64,000 nt of DNA from Gonatopus flavifemur (lineage: Eukaryota; Arthropoda; Insecta; Hymenoptera; Dryinidae), in the NCBI GenBank assembly GCA_018340375.1, contig JAFFJZ010000002.1, forward strand, positions 27,236,001 to 27,300,000, read 5' to 3'. The position numbers and the translations under genes were made by a program. Below are positions 10,514 through 21,089 of the stretch, one piece after another (the stretch's first letter is position 1; every line of letters starts with the position of its first letter). Under the pieces are notes generated by a model. The model made no database searches. It saw only the letters and a list, made by a program, of their open reading frames with translations, and was not told the DNA's origin.

Positions 10514-11799
10514 TTGGGTTTGTGAATATGACTCCACCCTTTTTTGTTGAAATAAAACACGTTTGCTTGTTTAGAAAATTGAAGAACAGTTTATTCAAAG
10601 TATGCTCTATCTGCAGCTACAACCTTTGCCCATCTTTCAGGTAATTTATGTATTCCTTGCCTGAAGAAATCCTGATCTTTTGAGCTGATCCAATTATTGA
10701 GCCAAATTTTGATACTTCCGTATTTAGCGAACCGTTCTCCTGTAAGATCTGAATGCATTGTCCGAAATAAGTGGTGATGCGACGGAGCTATGTCTGGCGA
10801 ATATAGCGGGTGGAAAAGTACTCCCCAGTTCTGTCCATCTAAATATTTTTTCATGACTTGTGCGGTGTGCGGTTTGGCATTGTCATGTTGCAGAATTAAT
10901 TGACTGTGCCTATTCACCCATTCTGGTCGTTTTTCTTCTATGGCTCGCTTCGAATGCATTAGTTTTCGTCAGTAAAGTTTTCTATTAATAGTTTGAGAAG
11001 GTTCGAGCAACTCATAATATACAACATCTCTCTGATCCCACCGAATGCAGAGCATAACCTTGGCACAGTGAATATTTCTCTTTGGCTGTGATGGGCCCGG
11101 TTTACCTGGCTTCACCCAAAATTTTTGGCGTTAAAGATTCTCATAGTATATCTATTTTTCATCTCCTGTGACTATTCGATGCAAAAATCTTTTTCGTTGC
11201 TGTATTTGAAGTACTATTTCACAAATTGTTTTTCAACGTTCCATGTCTCTTTCTCTCAATTCATGTGGGACCCAGTTATTGAGTTTTTGAACCATTCCCA
11301 TTGCTTTTAAACGCTTCGCAACAGTTGATCGTTCAACATTCAATGCTGCAGCCAGTTCTGCTTGAGTCTGGCAAGAATCCTCTGTCAATGATGCTTCCAA
11401 ATCAGCATCTTCAAATTTTTTTGGTGGTTTTCTGTATTCTTTGTGCTCAGTGCCAAAATCATTATTTTGAAATCGTCGAAACCATTCCTTGCAAGTTGTA
11501 TTAGATGGAGCATGCTCACCGTAAATCTCCACAAGCAAACGATACGTTTTCGCTTCACTTTTCTTTGCAATAAAATAGTGTAACAACATTTCCCGCAAAT
11601 GATGTTTACTTGGAACGAAAACCGACATGTTCAAGGAGGTAAAAACTTGTTGTTCACAAACCAAACCAAATGTCGCGTAATCCGTTTAGCAGCTGACAAA
11701 AGTACTATCGAATACAAGTGTTGCTATCTATTAGTACACGTAAGCAATATCAACAACGACATGTGTTAGGATAGGGCGGAGTCATATTCACACACCCAA
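10514..11799 (-). mobile_element. Full-length but inactivated mariner transposon
   Basis: 1,286-bp element flanked by TA (10512-10513 and 11800-11801). The TIRs read TTGGGTKTGTGAATATGACT inward, followed by CCRCCC, and differ at only a few positions. Length, TA target and transposase family fit mariner. The transposase on the minus strand is broken. Confidence 0.93.
10591..11664 (-). pseudogene. Mariner transposase pseudogene (D,D34D family, third D lost)
   Basis: Reading the minus strand, the N-terminal part (11664-11233) carries the paired-type helix-turn-helix region, with KEWFRRF and the linker WVPHEL. The C-terminal part (10959-10591) carries HDNAKPH and YSPDIAPS. Between them I translated three in-frame stops: TAG in place of the W of TGDEKW (11152-11154), TAA at 11131-11133 and TGA at 10969-10971. 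A frameshift lies near 11215-11235. The first catalytic D (TGDEK) and second (HDNAKPH) survive, but the third, normally in APSDYH, is H (APSHHH). The copy is therefore dead through several independent lesions. It belongs to the same general group as the intact mariners at 24.9 and 49.4 kb but is a distinct, older lineage with different TIRs. Confidence 0.92.
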
Positions 11800-11801
11800 T
11801 A

Positions 11802-12679
11802 TTTAACAATAAAAAGTGTCTATACATGAAATATCTGTATGAATTTCAATGTTTTCATTCAATAATAATAATTGAATTTCTGTGTATATTGAACCCAATT
11901 TTGATACACGTATGAGAAATACGGAATTTCTTGGATTGTTCTAAAAACAAAGATTTTTTGGTCCCGTAAAGGTGAACTATCCAGTACTATATGTGAAATT
12001 ATAAATTCTAAAAATATCCACAATACAGATTCCCGAATAATCCTCACTCTCCCGATATATACAAAATGTAAATAGGAGATCAAAACATATATTGATGTTC
12101 GAGAGATCTTCACAGGATATGAACGCTCGTTTCAGTTCCATTCGCGGATTCTGTGGAGATATGGATATTCATAAAACATTCAAGTACAACCGGGCAGTTT
12201 CGGTTTGTGATTCCGTTGCTCCTGGTAAGTTTTTCGTACATTGTTCTCTCGAACTCCTGACAACTTCACCTGTACTTTTGAAGGCTGATAGGAAAACTTT
12301 ACAAGTAGTGATACCATAGAGCTCAGTGACGCTTTTATTATGTTCTCCAATGAAACGTCCTCTCTCTCTCTCTGCTCCTTCATTTCCAACCAAGTTTTAA
12401 TTTCGATCTTATGATTTTCAACAGAACCGAAGTTATTGTTTTGTTGTTCATGTCAGTATTCCTAACGGAAGGAGATTCACAAATCTGTTCCTATGAAAAT
12501 TTCATTCAAGTAGTTTTGATATAGCGTTGATGTCTTCACGATTCGGTAAATGGATTTGATTATATTTTTTTGCATTCCAATATAAAGTCGTCGATTCATA
12601 GAAATCCAAATAATTGAAAATTGTTGAAAAGAAGAGCGAGTCAGTGAAACATTACTGAGGTTGTTTGTCACGACATATG
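11802..12679. other. No gene seen
   Basis: AT-rich, with short overlapping frames on both strands and no recognisable domain. Confidence 0.5.
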
Positions 12680-13066
12680 CATGGGAAAAAGGATAGTTGA
12701 AACAACTAATTTGAGGAATGCAGATCCGCTCACAAGTTGAATAGTGATTTCGACTAATTGATCAATTGTTTCAACTAACCAGTTAATTGTTTCACCTATC
12801 ATGATAGTTGTTTCAATTAACTGATTAGTTGAATCAACTGACTAATTACCCTCGTGAAAACTCAAAAGTGAAGGAAGTGGGTATCGAAACAAATGAAACG
12901 TGGAAATGTTTCAATTCTCTTCTGAAATACACTTAGATAACTCTCAGTTTACGCTTTCGTTGCGCTTCAACGCTGCATTCTGATCAGGGTATTTGCAATA
13001 ACTATTGAACTTGCAAGCACATATGCACCCATTCAATCAGTTGTGTCAACTACCCTTGTTCCCGTG
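12680..13066. mobile_element. MITE with ~32-bp TIRs and internal GTTTCAACTAA repeats
   Basis: Left end CATGGGAAAAAGGATAGTTG and the reverse complement of the right end (CACGGGAACAAGGGTAGTTG) match over about 32 bp. The interior has several AGTTGTTTCAACTAAC-like words in both orientations (12700-12850). The right end runs directly into a GT microsatellite. Confidence 0.65.
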
Positions 13067-13096
13067 TGTGTGTGTGTGTGTGTGTGTTTGTGTGCG
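13064..13096. repeat. (GT)n microsatellite
   Basis: About 12 uninterrupted GT units followed by an imperfect tail, abutting the right end of the MITE at 12680-13066. Confidence 0.9.
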
Positions 13097-14465
13097 CATG
13101 TTGCTATGTAACTTTGGATTATGAATTGAAATACTCTGCTCACAGTTTCTCTATACGTGGAAAATATATAATAGGTCTCTTGGTAGAGTCATGTAACCCC
13201 AAGGAACAATCATTTGACGCTAACTTACAAAAAATTGAATTAAAAATCAGTATAGTTTATTCGGGGGAAAAAATGAAACATCTCAGGATCTCTTTTATGA
13301 ATCTATCACAATAATATAATCTCAACGTTCATTCAGATAAGACAATCGAGATTCTTGCTACAGACCTTGTACGCAACACTGTTGGTTATAACGTTCAAGT
13401 TCAAAGATTATCGAAATTAACTAATCGCTGGAACGTGCTATTGAGAAGAACCCCTAGAAGTCCCTTAACCTGCTCCACAATGTAATAAGATAAATTTAAT
13501 AGAATGAGGAGTTTTTTGACGGAAAATTCAGGAAGATGATTTTTAGTTTTATGCAAGGTATTACAATTGTCACAAGAATCTTCGAAAATGTTCTATGTTG
13601 AAAAATTGAGCTTGAATATTTCTTGAAATTCAAATGATTTTTGTGAAATTGGAGGTAGCCCAAGACGTGTAACACAATTTTTACCAACAATATTTTCGGT
13701 ATATTCACATTTCGTACATTCCGTTACGGTAGTTATACATTAACTGAAGTGAATGCTATTGGATATTGGAAGAAAGGAAAAAGGACAGAATATTGGATGT
13801 CCCAAGAAGGAAAGAGACAGAATATCTCCATGCCAATGGAAGAAACCCTCCCGAATTCCGACGACGAAGAACTATCGTCGCTATCGTGATTAAAATAAAT
13901 CGAAAGTGGCGATGATGATGAAGAAAAATCCTGATGTTTTGATCGCATGATCGCATGATCAACTTCGTAGTGTGCTTAATCGAAAGTGTGTATTCGAATT
14001 ATATCATAGAAGTGTAATTATTTTTCGTGAAATTCAATGTGTGATGAGTTATTGTGGGTTAAAGATTTTTTGACTATAGAAAATCTTGGTTTTCGTGTAA
14101 AGATACACGGTAGCGCACGACTTATGCTTCTTCATTTTTTTTCTCTTTCAGAGTTTTCATGTACTTGGCGTCAAGATGCTACCGCGTCTCTTGATATTAC
14201 GATAATGTTGTATTGTATTCGAATCTAATCAGAAAATGGTTGTTGATTGTCTTCAAACTGTTGTTTCAAAATCAATATCAATAAGTTTTATAGCAAAATG
14301 TTCGGTGAGTTGGTTAGATTTTCTTCAGCGAAAGCCTGAAGAGCTCGTGAATGCTTCAAGTATTCTTCCAGATTCTCCGACTTTTGAAGTCATAGTTGCG
14401 GAAAATCCACACCGTGAAAATCCCCCCTGAATGTAGCTGCATCTTACTTTAAAACTAGATTGAAA
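13097..14465. other. No gene seen
   Basis: No convincing coding sequence. Two short minus-strand frames overlap at 13733-13962 in a serine-rich region, which reflects low-complexity GAT/GAA sequence. Confidence 0.5.
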
Positions 14466-14469
14466 TTAA

Positions 14470-15315
14470 GGGGAGGTCCACCTTTTGATTGACCAAAACA
14501 ACGGTTTTTTCTTGATTTTTTTTTTTTATAGAAGGAAATGAGTAATCAACTCAAAATTTTGGCTACTCGTTTAATACATCAAAGACGACAAAAGAACATT
14601 TTTTTTTTATTCAAAAACCGCGTGACTGTATCCGATGACGCGTTCCGTAAAGTGACCGTCTCAGAAAAAGGTGGTCTACTGTTGGCCACTCTAGCACCTG
14701 CAAAAATGATCGGAAATTGAAAAATGAAGAATTTTCATCAAATACATGAGTGCAGTTGGAGCCTGAATTACAATCATCGCTGAAAATCAAAATTTAAGAA
14801 AATGGCGGGCATTCGTTTTTCTTGCTTTTTTTCGCTCTTTAAAGTTCTGTAAAAAAAAAAGTTATGCATATATCATTTTGATTGTGGTTCAGGCTCCAAT
14901 AAATCTAGTAAACTTTGAAACAAAGGAAAAAAAGGTGATTCGTCGAGTAGTTTTTGAGTAATCGTAGCCAACAGTTCAAAAAACATGGTTTCGAGAAAAA
15001 CGCATTTAAAAATTTAAAGCACATTTTAATTTTTAGGAATCACGGCCCATGTATCGACATTTGGTGGTCCATATGGTGCCTCTGCTTACTATGGTACGAA
15101 TATATGGGCGCCCAATTCAAAAATATTTATGTAAAATACACTTCGCTCGAATTACCATTCGATTTCAATTTTCGAGACCGAAGATAAGTCTCGTTTTTGT
15201 TCCATAACTTTGAAAAAAAAAATACATTCGACCAAACCGTTTTGGTGATGTATTCTACATATAATTTACTACGAGGAAATGCAAAAAAAATTGTTTTTTC
15301 GGTCGAGACCTCCCC
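14470..15315. mobile_element. TTAA-flanked element with GGGGAGGTC termini
   Basis: TTAA at 14466-14469 and 15316-15319 bound inverted GGGGAGGTC / GACCTCCCC. Internal GAGTAATC-type words lie near both ends. Unlike piggyBac tips (CCC), these start with GG. The superfamily is open (Sola-like or a divergent piggyBac). It is 846 bp with no transposase frame. Confidence 0.6.
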
Positions 15316-15375
15316 TTAAGCCTTTTTTTCATTGCATCAGCATTTTTTTGGTGCTCACTTTCAGTGATATAGGAC

Positions 15376-15518
15376 CAGGTATGGGCAGCCTCAATGACTT
15401 TTTCTTGTCAAGTACTTTCTCATTTGCCGTTCAAAATTTCTATTTTATGGGAATAGAGAAGTGTTTGACAAGAAAAAGTACTTCAAGTAGAAAAAATAAT
15501 TGAGGCAGCCCATCCCTG
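15376..15518. mobile_element. 143-bp hAT-type MITE
   Basis: TIRs CAGGTATGGGCAGCCTCAAT and CAGGGATGGGCTGCCTCAAT. The arms continue with CTTTTTCTTGTCAA-like sequence. Flanks TATAGGAC (15368-15375) and AATAGGGC (15519-15526) agree at 6 of 8 bases, consistent with an aged 8-bp duplication. Confidence 0.7.
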
Positions 15519-15778
15519 AATAGGGCTAATTTTGGCTACATCTCAAAATCAACCAATATTCAGGATGAAAGTAAATTTACTGTTTGCTATACTTGTACTC
15601 ACTAGTACATTTTACTTTGCAAATGAGGAATGATATGACGAACATATGACACTTCACAGAGGAAGAGCTCCCTCTTTCCTATATATGACATAGGAAACTG
15701 AATCTAACCATATTCTTATTTATCGCACATGAAATTGATACCCAATAATGAAAATTCAAAAACTGTCCCATTCTCATA

Positions 15779-16041
15779 CATTGAGAGAAGAAATTTCCAG
15801 GAAAAATGAAATATTGAGTCGAATAGTCGCCATAAAATACATAATTGATTCGAATAAACTTTCATTGACTCAATTGAATAACTGTTTCCATTGATGAAAT
15901 ATTTCATAGCTTATTAAATATTTGTTTTTTGGAATAAATGTTTAATCGAATCAATGAAAGTTTTTTCAAATCAATCAAGTATTTTATGGCGAGTATTCAA
16001 CTGAATATTTTATTGTTCCCGGACATTTTTTTCTCTCAGTG
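15779..16041. mobile_element. 263-bp fold-back MITE, CAYTGAGAGAA termini, TA target
   Basis: TA at 15777-15778 and 16042-16043. The arms match over about 110 bp, sharing GCCATAAAATAC and AACTTTCATTGA. Confidence 0.8.
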
Positions 16042-16172
16042 TAGTGAATTGCAAGGATACTCCGTGGCGTTACACTTTATATCTCACATTACCAGATCAA
16101 TTGATGACATAGTTCATTCTACTGAGAATCCTTTATATATTAAAAACATTGATTGTTACAATCAATAATGTA

Positions 16173-16834
16173 CCCAGACAGCACTGTAAGTCCTCGGAAT
16201 GTTTTAGAAACGTGCCCGTGGTTTCGCGATCTCTGATTCCATCAATTACGTTTCCAAAGCATTTTTAAAACTTACATTGTCAAAACATTTTTATGGTTCA
16301 TGAAGATTCCCCATTTCGTCGCTAACCTACGCCAACCTACAAATCATTCATATTCAAAGTTTAATACATGACTAATACATCAAGAAATAGTAACACCATA
16401 TTGTTTGGCACATAATCAACTGATTGCCACTGCACAACAAAGAAATAATGAAAATCCACATATTGTAGAGGGTAAAACAAAGATATTAACAAGCGCTTTA
16501 GAGTCGAACCATTTTCCACTCAATCTAGCACTTCATAAGCTTGGACGTGTAATTTCTTCCACACAAGATTATGTTACTTGAATATAATTGATTTAGGATT
16601 CCTTTTAAGTGAAAATATCTGCAGAGGTGTTATCAATTTGATAATTTATAAAGACAAATTCAACATGTGCTAATCACGTTTTGTGAGAATGTAAATAAAA
16701 GAAACCAGGACATTTTCATGTTTTAAAAACATCCATGCGACCTTCTTGAAACGTCACAAAACGTTTCTGCAACATTTCGTTTGTAACGAGGTACATTTTG
16801 TGAATGTTTACAAAACGTCTCAGTACTGTCTGGG
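16173..16834. mobile_element. 662-bp element, TIR CCCAGACAGYACTG, TA target
   Basis: TA at 16171-16172 and 16835-16836 bounds inverted CCCAGACAGCACTG / CCCAGACAGTACTG. Subterminal AAACGT words occur on both sides. No coding sequence. Confidence 0.7.
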
Positions 16835-16844
16835 TAGGCTCCAT

Positions 16845-17628
16845 GTTTGAAGATCCCAATAAAAAATATCCCCGACAAGAGATCCCAAAGGAATTGAATT
16901 CGCGTGAAAACACCCCCGGATGAGAATTGTCCGGACAAAATATCCCGTCACGCAAATTGTCCAAACAAAACATTCATTTCGCGACAAGTACATGACTTCT
17001 ACAATCTACCCGCCTGAGAACTATCTGTATCTGGTGAATAGGATCATGGATTGTTATGTATGTATGTTCGTTAATTCAGTTGTGCTTTGTTCTGATTTCA
17101 AGGTGTTTATGAATTGGCCAATCGAAGCATGATGTATTGTTACAACTCTGTTCTTGAAAATAGTCTTCGTACAAACAACGCATTGGATAAGCAACATGCT
17201 GCAACAAACTCCCGCCAGGACAATTCGTAATCCTGAAAGAAAAAAATACAGAGATTATGACCAGAGGTTATTGAATACAGTTTCCACTTTCGAAAACGCG
17301 GACACTCTAGAATACCTACAAGGAATTGCTCTTAACATTGTATTGTGAAGTAATGATACTTGAATAAAACTTAGTTTACTTCGGCAAACGTTGCTTCTGT
17401 GAATTAACGAACATATATACTACATAGTACATAGCAATCCGTTATCCTATTCACCAGATACAGTCCGTTCTCAGGCGGGTAGACCGTGGAAGTCATGTAC
17501 TTGTCGCAAAATGAATGTTTTGTTAGGACAATCTGCGTGACGGGATATTTTGTCCGGGGGTGTTTTCACGCGGATTCAATTTTTTTGGGATCTGTCGTCG
17601 GGAATATTTTTGATTGGGATATTTAAAC
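16845..17628. mobile_element. MULE-like element with ~230-bp terminal inverted repeats
   Basis: The left arm (16845-17079) and right arm (17399-17628) are long inverted repeats sharing GATCCCAAT, CGTGAAAACACCCCCGGA, ACAAAATATCCCGTCACGCA and TACCCGCCTGAGAAC. The left arm has a ~20-bp extra segment. TIRs of this length are typical of Mutator-like elements, and the interior still encodes a transposase-like tail. No target duplication is obvious. It starts 10 bp from the end of the previous element. Confidence 0.65.
17154..17348 (+). pseudogene. MULE-type transposase C-terminal scrap
   Basis: The frame ends RKKYRDYDQRLLNTVSTFEN then ADTLEYLQGIALNIVL-stop. This resembles the extreme C-terminus of arthropod Mutator-like transposases, where a basic K-Y-R-x-x-D-x-R-L stretch is followed by a short hydrophobic x-x-L-E-Y-L-R-x-I-A-x-N-L ending. 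Upstream the likely coding frame shifts: the +1 frame around 17128-17230 (YNSVLENSLRTNNALD) looks like its continuation. There is no ATG, no catalytic DDE core and no zinc finger. Its position, exactly between two 230-bp TIRs, supports the reading as the remains of an internally deleted MULE. Identification rests on recalled family pattern only. Confidence 0.5.
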
Positions 17629-17681
17629 GTGTTACGCGAATTTCTACTAGGGGAATGAATTTTTAACGCATTCCACGTTCA

Positions 17682-17927
17682 CACTGAGAAAACATTTGTT
17701 TCGGCGAAACAAAATTTTGATTGAAATGAACGCAAAGAAACTTTTTGGTTAGCTGAAATAAAATTTATTTAGGATAAACAAAATTTATTTGTCTGTATGA
17801 AAACTTTAATTATTGTGAACCAAATTTTGTTTACCCCGAATAAATTTCATTTCAATCGACCAAAAAGTTTCTTCGCGTTCATTTCAACCAAAATTTTGTT
17901 TGGCTGGAACAAACTGTGTTTTCAGTG
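17682..17927. mobile_element. Fold-back MITE family K, copy 1
   Basis: TIRs start CACTGAGAAAACA / CACTGAAAACACAG. CA occurs on both outer sides (17680-17681 and 17928-17929). The body carries GAAATGAACGC and AAACTTTTTGGTT in both arms. Two further copies lie at 22714-22939 and 58362-58608. Confidence 0.85.
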
Positions 17928-17929
17928 CA

Positions 17930-20246
17930 GCATCGTTTTTCAAATTCCCGGGAAGAATGAGATATCTCTGCATGATGGAGCATAGAATCTGATATATATT
18001 TTTCTAAAAGAATCAAATTCTCATTCGATGCCACAAAATTGTGGAGTAGTCAGGATGTTTTTTTCCTTCTTTTATTTTTGGACAACAAAGGTCAGTTGGA
18101 AAATAATAAGTCCAATTTTCGAGGTATAAATTTGACCGATGAATTACAAACACACCCTTAGAGACGAAAAGAGACATGTTGTACATGACTGATTGATTAC
18201 GAAACCCCTCCCTCTGAGAGAATTGAGATAATGCAGTTTTTTTCATTATCCTCAAAGACTGAAAGCTACGCAATTATTTTTCTCGATTTTATATGGTTTG
18301 GTACAACATTTGAAATCGAGTTTGAAGAACTATGATTTATCTGAAATCATTATAAATATTCCACCACACATTTTATTCACATATGACACATTGGATCAAT
18401 TCTACTCGTTCTCTTGAGAAAAAAGCAATAATTGGTTGACCTGAAATGGAATTGAATAATGCGATTAAATGCCGATGATAACGAGAATCTCTCTTCTAGG
18501 CAAAATTGTTCTGGGAGCTTTGTACTAATAAATAACTTTTGTATTCTCATTGAGAGTGAATGAATGGAAATGATATCTTCAAGATCGTGTTCAAATCAAA
18601 CGATTCTGGTACGGAAGATTCCCAGGAGAGAAATATTGTTTTATTACGTGAATTTCCTTTTTTTCCACCTCGTTCAATTAAGAGACATCAGTTTATCTAA
18701 ATGACTTCTCCTTTATCATATCTGGATCTGACGGATGAACTGGAGTGACATATTATTATCATTATTGTTGAGAAGTTTATTGTGAATGTTCCACAAAAAA
18801 AAATTCATTAATGAATCAAATAATCTGGAAATTTCAAAACAGTTCGCTACTGTGCAGTACTGTTATCACAGGGAAGCAAGAAGACATTTTTCTCAACAAG
18901 CATTAATGGAAAACTTTTGAATACTCCACAGGAAGTGAAGAAAAGAAGTTCAGTGATACATATCCAAATTTCATTGAAGAAATTGAATTCCCTTTCTTCA
19001 AAAAAAATATACCTTACATCCAGAAGACAAGAATAAATTTTGTATTCCAAGTTTTTCTCAATTAAAAGTAGAGGAACTAAATTTTTATTGCTAAAAAAAA
19101 TGAATCAGGTAATTAAAGGGAGCAAAAGAAATATTCCAGAGTTCAGAATCATTCCTTTTCACATACTTGCTTTATCTCAAACATAGAACGACGGTGCAAA
19201 TCGTCTAGTCCCTTTTTTCTATTTTTATTCTCCTTTTTGTTCTCTTCCTCTCTTCTCCACTCTCTTCCTTCACCATCATTCATGTTGATTACAATTTTCC
19301 TTTCCTGAGAGAACACATCTGCTTTTTTACCTACTTTATCCAATCGGAATAATTCAAATGCTCAAGTTTTGATGTATTCACTTTTTTTTTTAAATCAGAT
19401 GGAACAGAAAAATTCGAATCTCCTTCTACCATCCCCAAGGAACGAACAAAAATCATAAAATTGATGATTCGTTCATGGAAACTTCTACCACATTGACATT
19501 TGAATTTCAATCTTCAAAGTATACTTTGTCTCGAAGAAGAAAATCGTTGGAACATTATTTTCATTTCCATTCTCCTACCTTATTTTATTCTTCCTTCTAT
19601 GTTGAAGGACGAATGTTTTGTTATTGAATATATAAAAAAAAGAATAATTAGTTTCTCACTGATCTTAAATCAATTCCGACAACTATAGATACAGTTATTG
19701 ACAAATGGATAACTGAAATCGTTATTGGGTCAACTACATTCAAAGTTTGAAGTGGTTTCGATTAAAATTTGTATCCCCGGTTTCTATTTTTCTTCGCCAC
19801 TCTAATCTAACATCCACAAGTGACTTCAGTTCATTAATTTGAATAAATTATGCTTCTCGGTGCGAGTAAACCGGAAATAATCATTCTCACACTAATTATC
19901 CCAATGATATAAATCATGAAAATGTCTGAAATCAAACAATTGCTGCTAGGCAAGTGCAAATAGACCTGAATTCCATGTCCATGGCGATCTTGTTCGGAAT
20001 AATCACATGACCGCAAAAAAATTCAATTCTGTTATCTTCATGTCAGAGTCGTATGTCACCGTTCTGGTTTGTGGATTATTTCAGCCACGTTTGTAGATTG
20101 AACCAACTCCATTTGAGAAATACAAATACTAATTTCCGACTGTCGTTATCACATTCCATGGACTCGCGTGATTGCAATTTATAGAATATCTTCCGGACGA
20201 AAATCCATTATCTATCTTTTATCTTTTCAACATTTTTATTCATGTA
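17930..20246. other. No gene seen
   Basis: AT-rich with scattered short frames. 19195-19275 is pyrimidine-rich (CTCTTCC words), and the opposite-strand Lys/Glu-rich frame there is a by-product. Confidence 0.5.
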
Positions 20247-20413
20247 CTGGGAGAATTTCATTTGAAAAATTACCGGGGAAAATTCCAGTAATCGAGGGAC
20301 AAGCAAGAATTCTTCAAGAAAATGTTGTGCAATCTGAAAGATTTGTTGTTCGAAAATTCGTCCCTCGGTTACTGGAGTCACATGGTAATTTTTACATGAG
20401 AATGCTATCAGTG
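20247..20413. repeat. Degenerate inverted repeat, probable old MITE
   Basis: TTCCAGTAATCGAGGGAC in the left arm pairs with GTCCCTCGGTTACTGGA in the right. AAAATTACC and GGTAATTTTT pair further out. Outer ends TACTGGG and CAGTGTA suggest a TA target. Confidence 0.6.
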
Positions 20414-20836
20414 TACTTGTCGAAGATATTTCTCCATAAATACGCGAACATTGTGTAAATGAGAGATTCTAAGTATGATAAAATCACTCATACAATATGA
20501 TCAACGCGGATTGCATGTAAACACAAGTTAAAGAGAGTCATTATAATTACTAGTGTAATTCTCAGCATAAATTTCCCTATCCTTCTTATATATTTTCCCC
20601 TTTTCACTTCGTCTTTCTGTTCTTATCTTTCCTCACTTACTTGAGTGGATTTATCTACCGACCTGTTCGTTCATCAAGAATTTCGATGCACGCAAACTGA
20701 CCTCAACTAATGACTTCATTGACCTGATAATTATAATTTACGTATATCTCAATGTATTATACACAAGGATAACAAGTTCATAACATCATTATTCACGAAG
20801 ACTGATATTTCGCCTTCGAATGAAAATAAAAAATGT

Positions 20837-21085
20837 ATGGTGAGGAATATTCGTTCCCGAAGAATCATGAATGCTGCTGGTGTCAAATTGATAGCGAGTG
20901 CACGTCGGAATGAACACATATCTCCTTACTTCAATGCTCTACGTTGGCTCAAATTGGCTGACCGTAGAAGATATTTTCTTGAACTTCCTCTCTTCCTTCC
21001 TTTCCATGACTCCCAACATTGTAACTCTATTCCACCAAAGTCCTAGACGATCGTTGTGCGGGTGGATAGCTAGTCATTTGATGAT
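20837..21085 (+). pseudogene. Non-LTR retrotransposon reverse-transcriptase C-terminal fragment
   Basis: The frame from 20837 gives RIMNAAGVKLIASARRNEHI then SPYFNALRWLKLADRRRYF. This matches the motif after the RT palm in many arthropod non-LTR elements: QNAxVRxIxxxRRxEHISPYxxxLxWLxxxDRRxYF. Around residue 50 the family-like reading moves to the +1 frame (FLSMTPNIVTLFHQSPR, to about 21089), so there is at least one frameshift. No endonuclease, catalytic YADD or start is present; it is a 5'-truncated, broken scrap. The clade cannot be assigned from this piece. The assignment is from recalled family patterns. Confidence 0.6.
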
Positions 21086-21089
21086 CTGA

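Noticed and set aside
19149..19343. Lys/Glu-rich 64-residue minus-strand frame
   Set aside because: Product of a pyrimidine-rich low-complexity tract on the plus strand.
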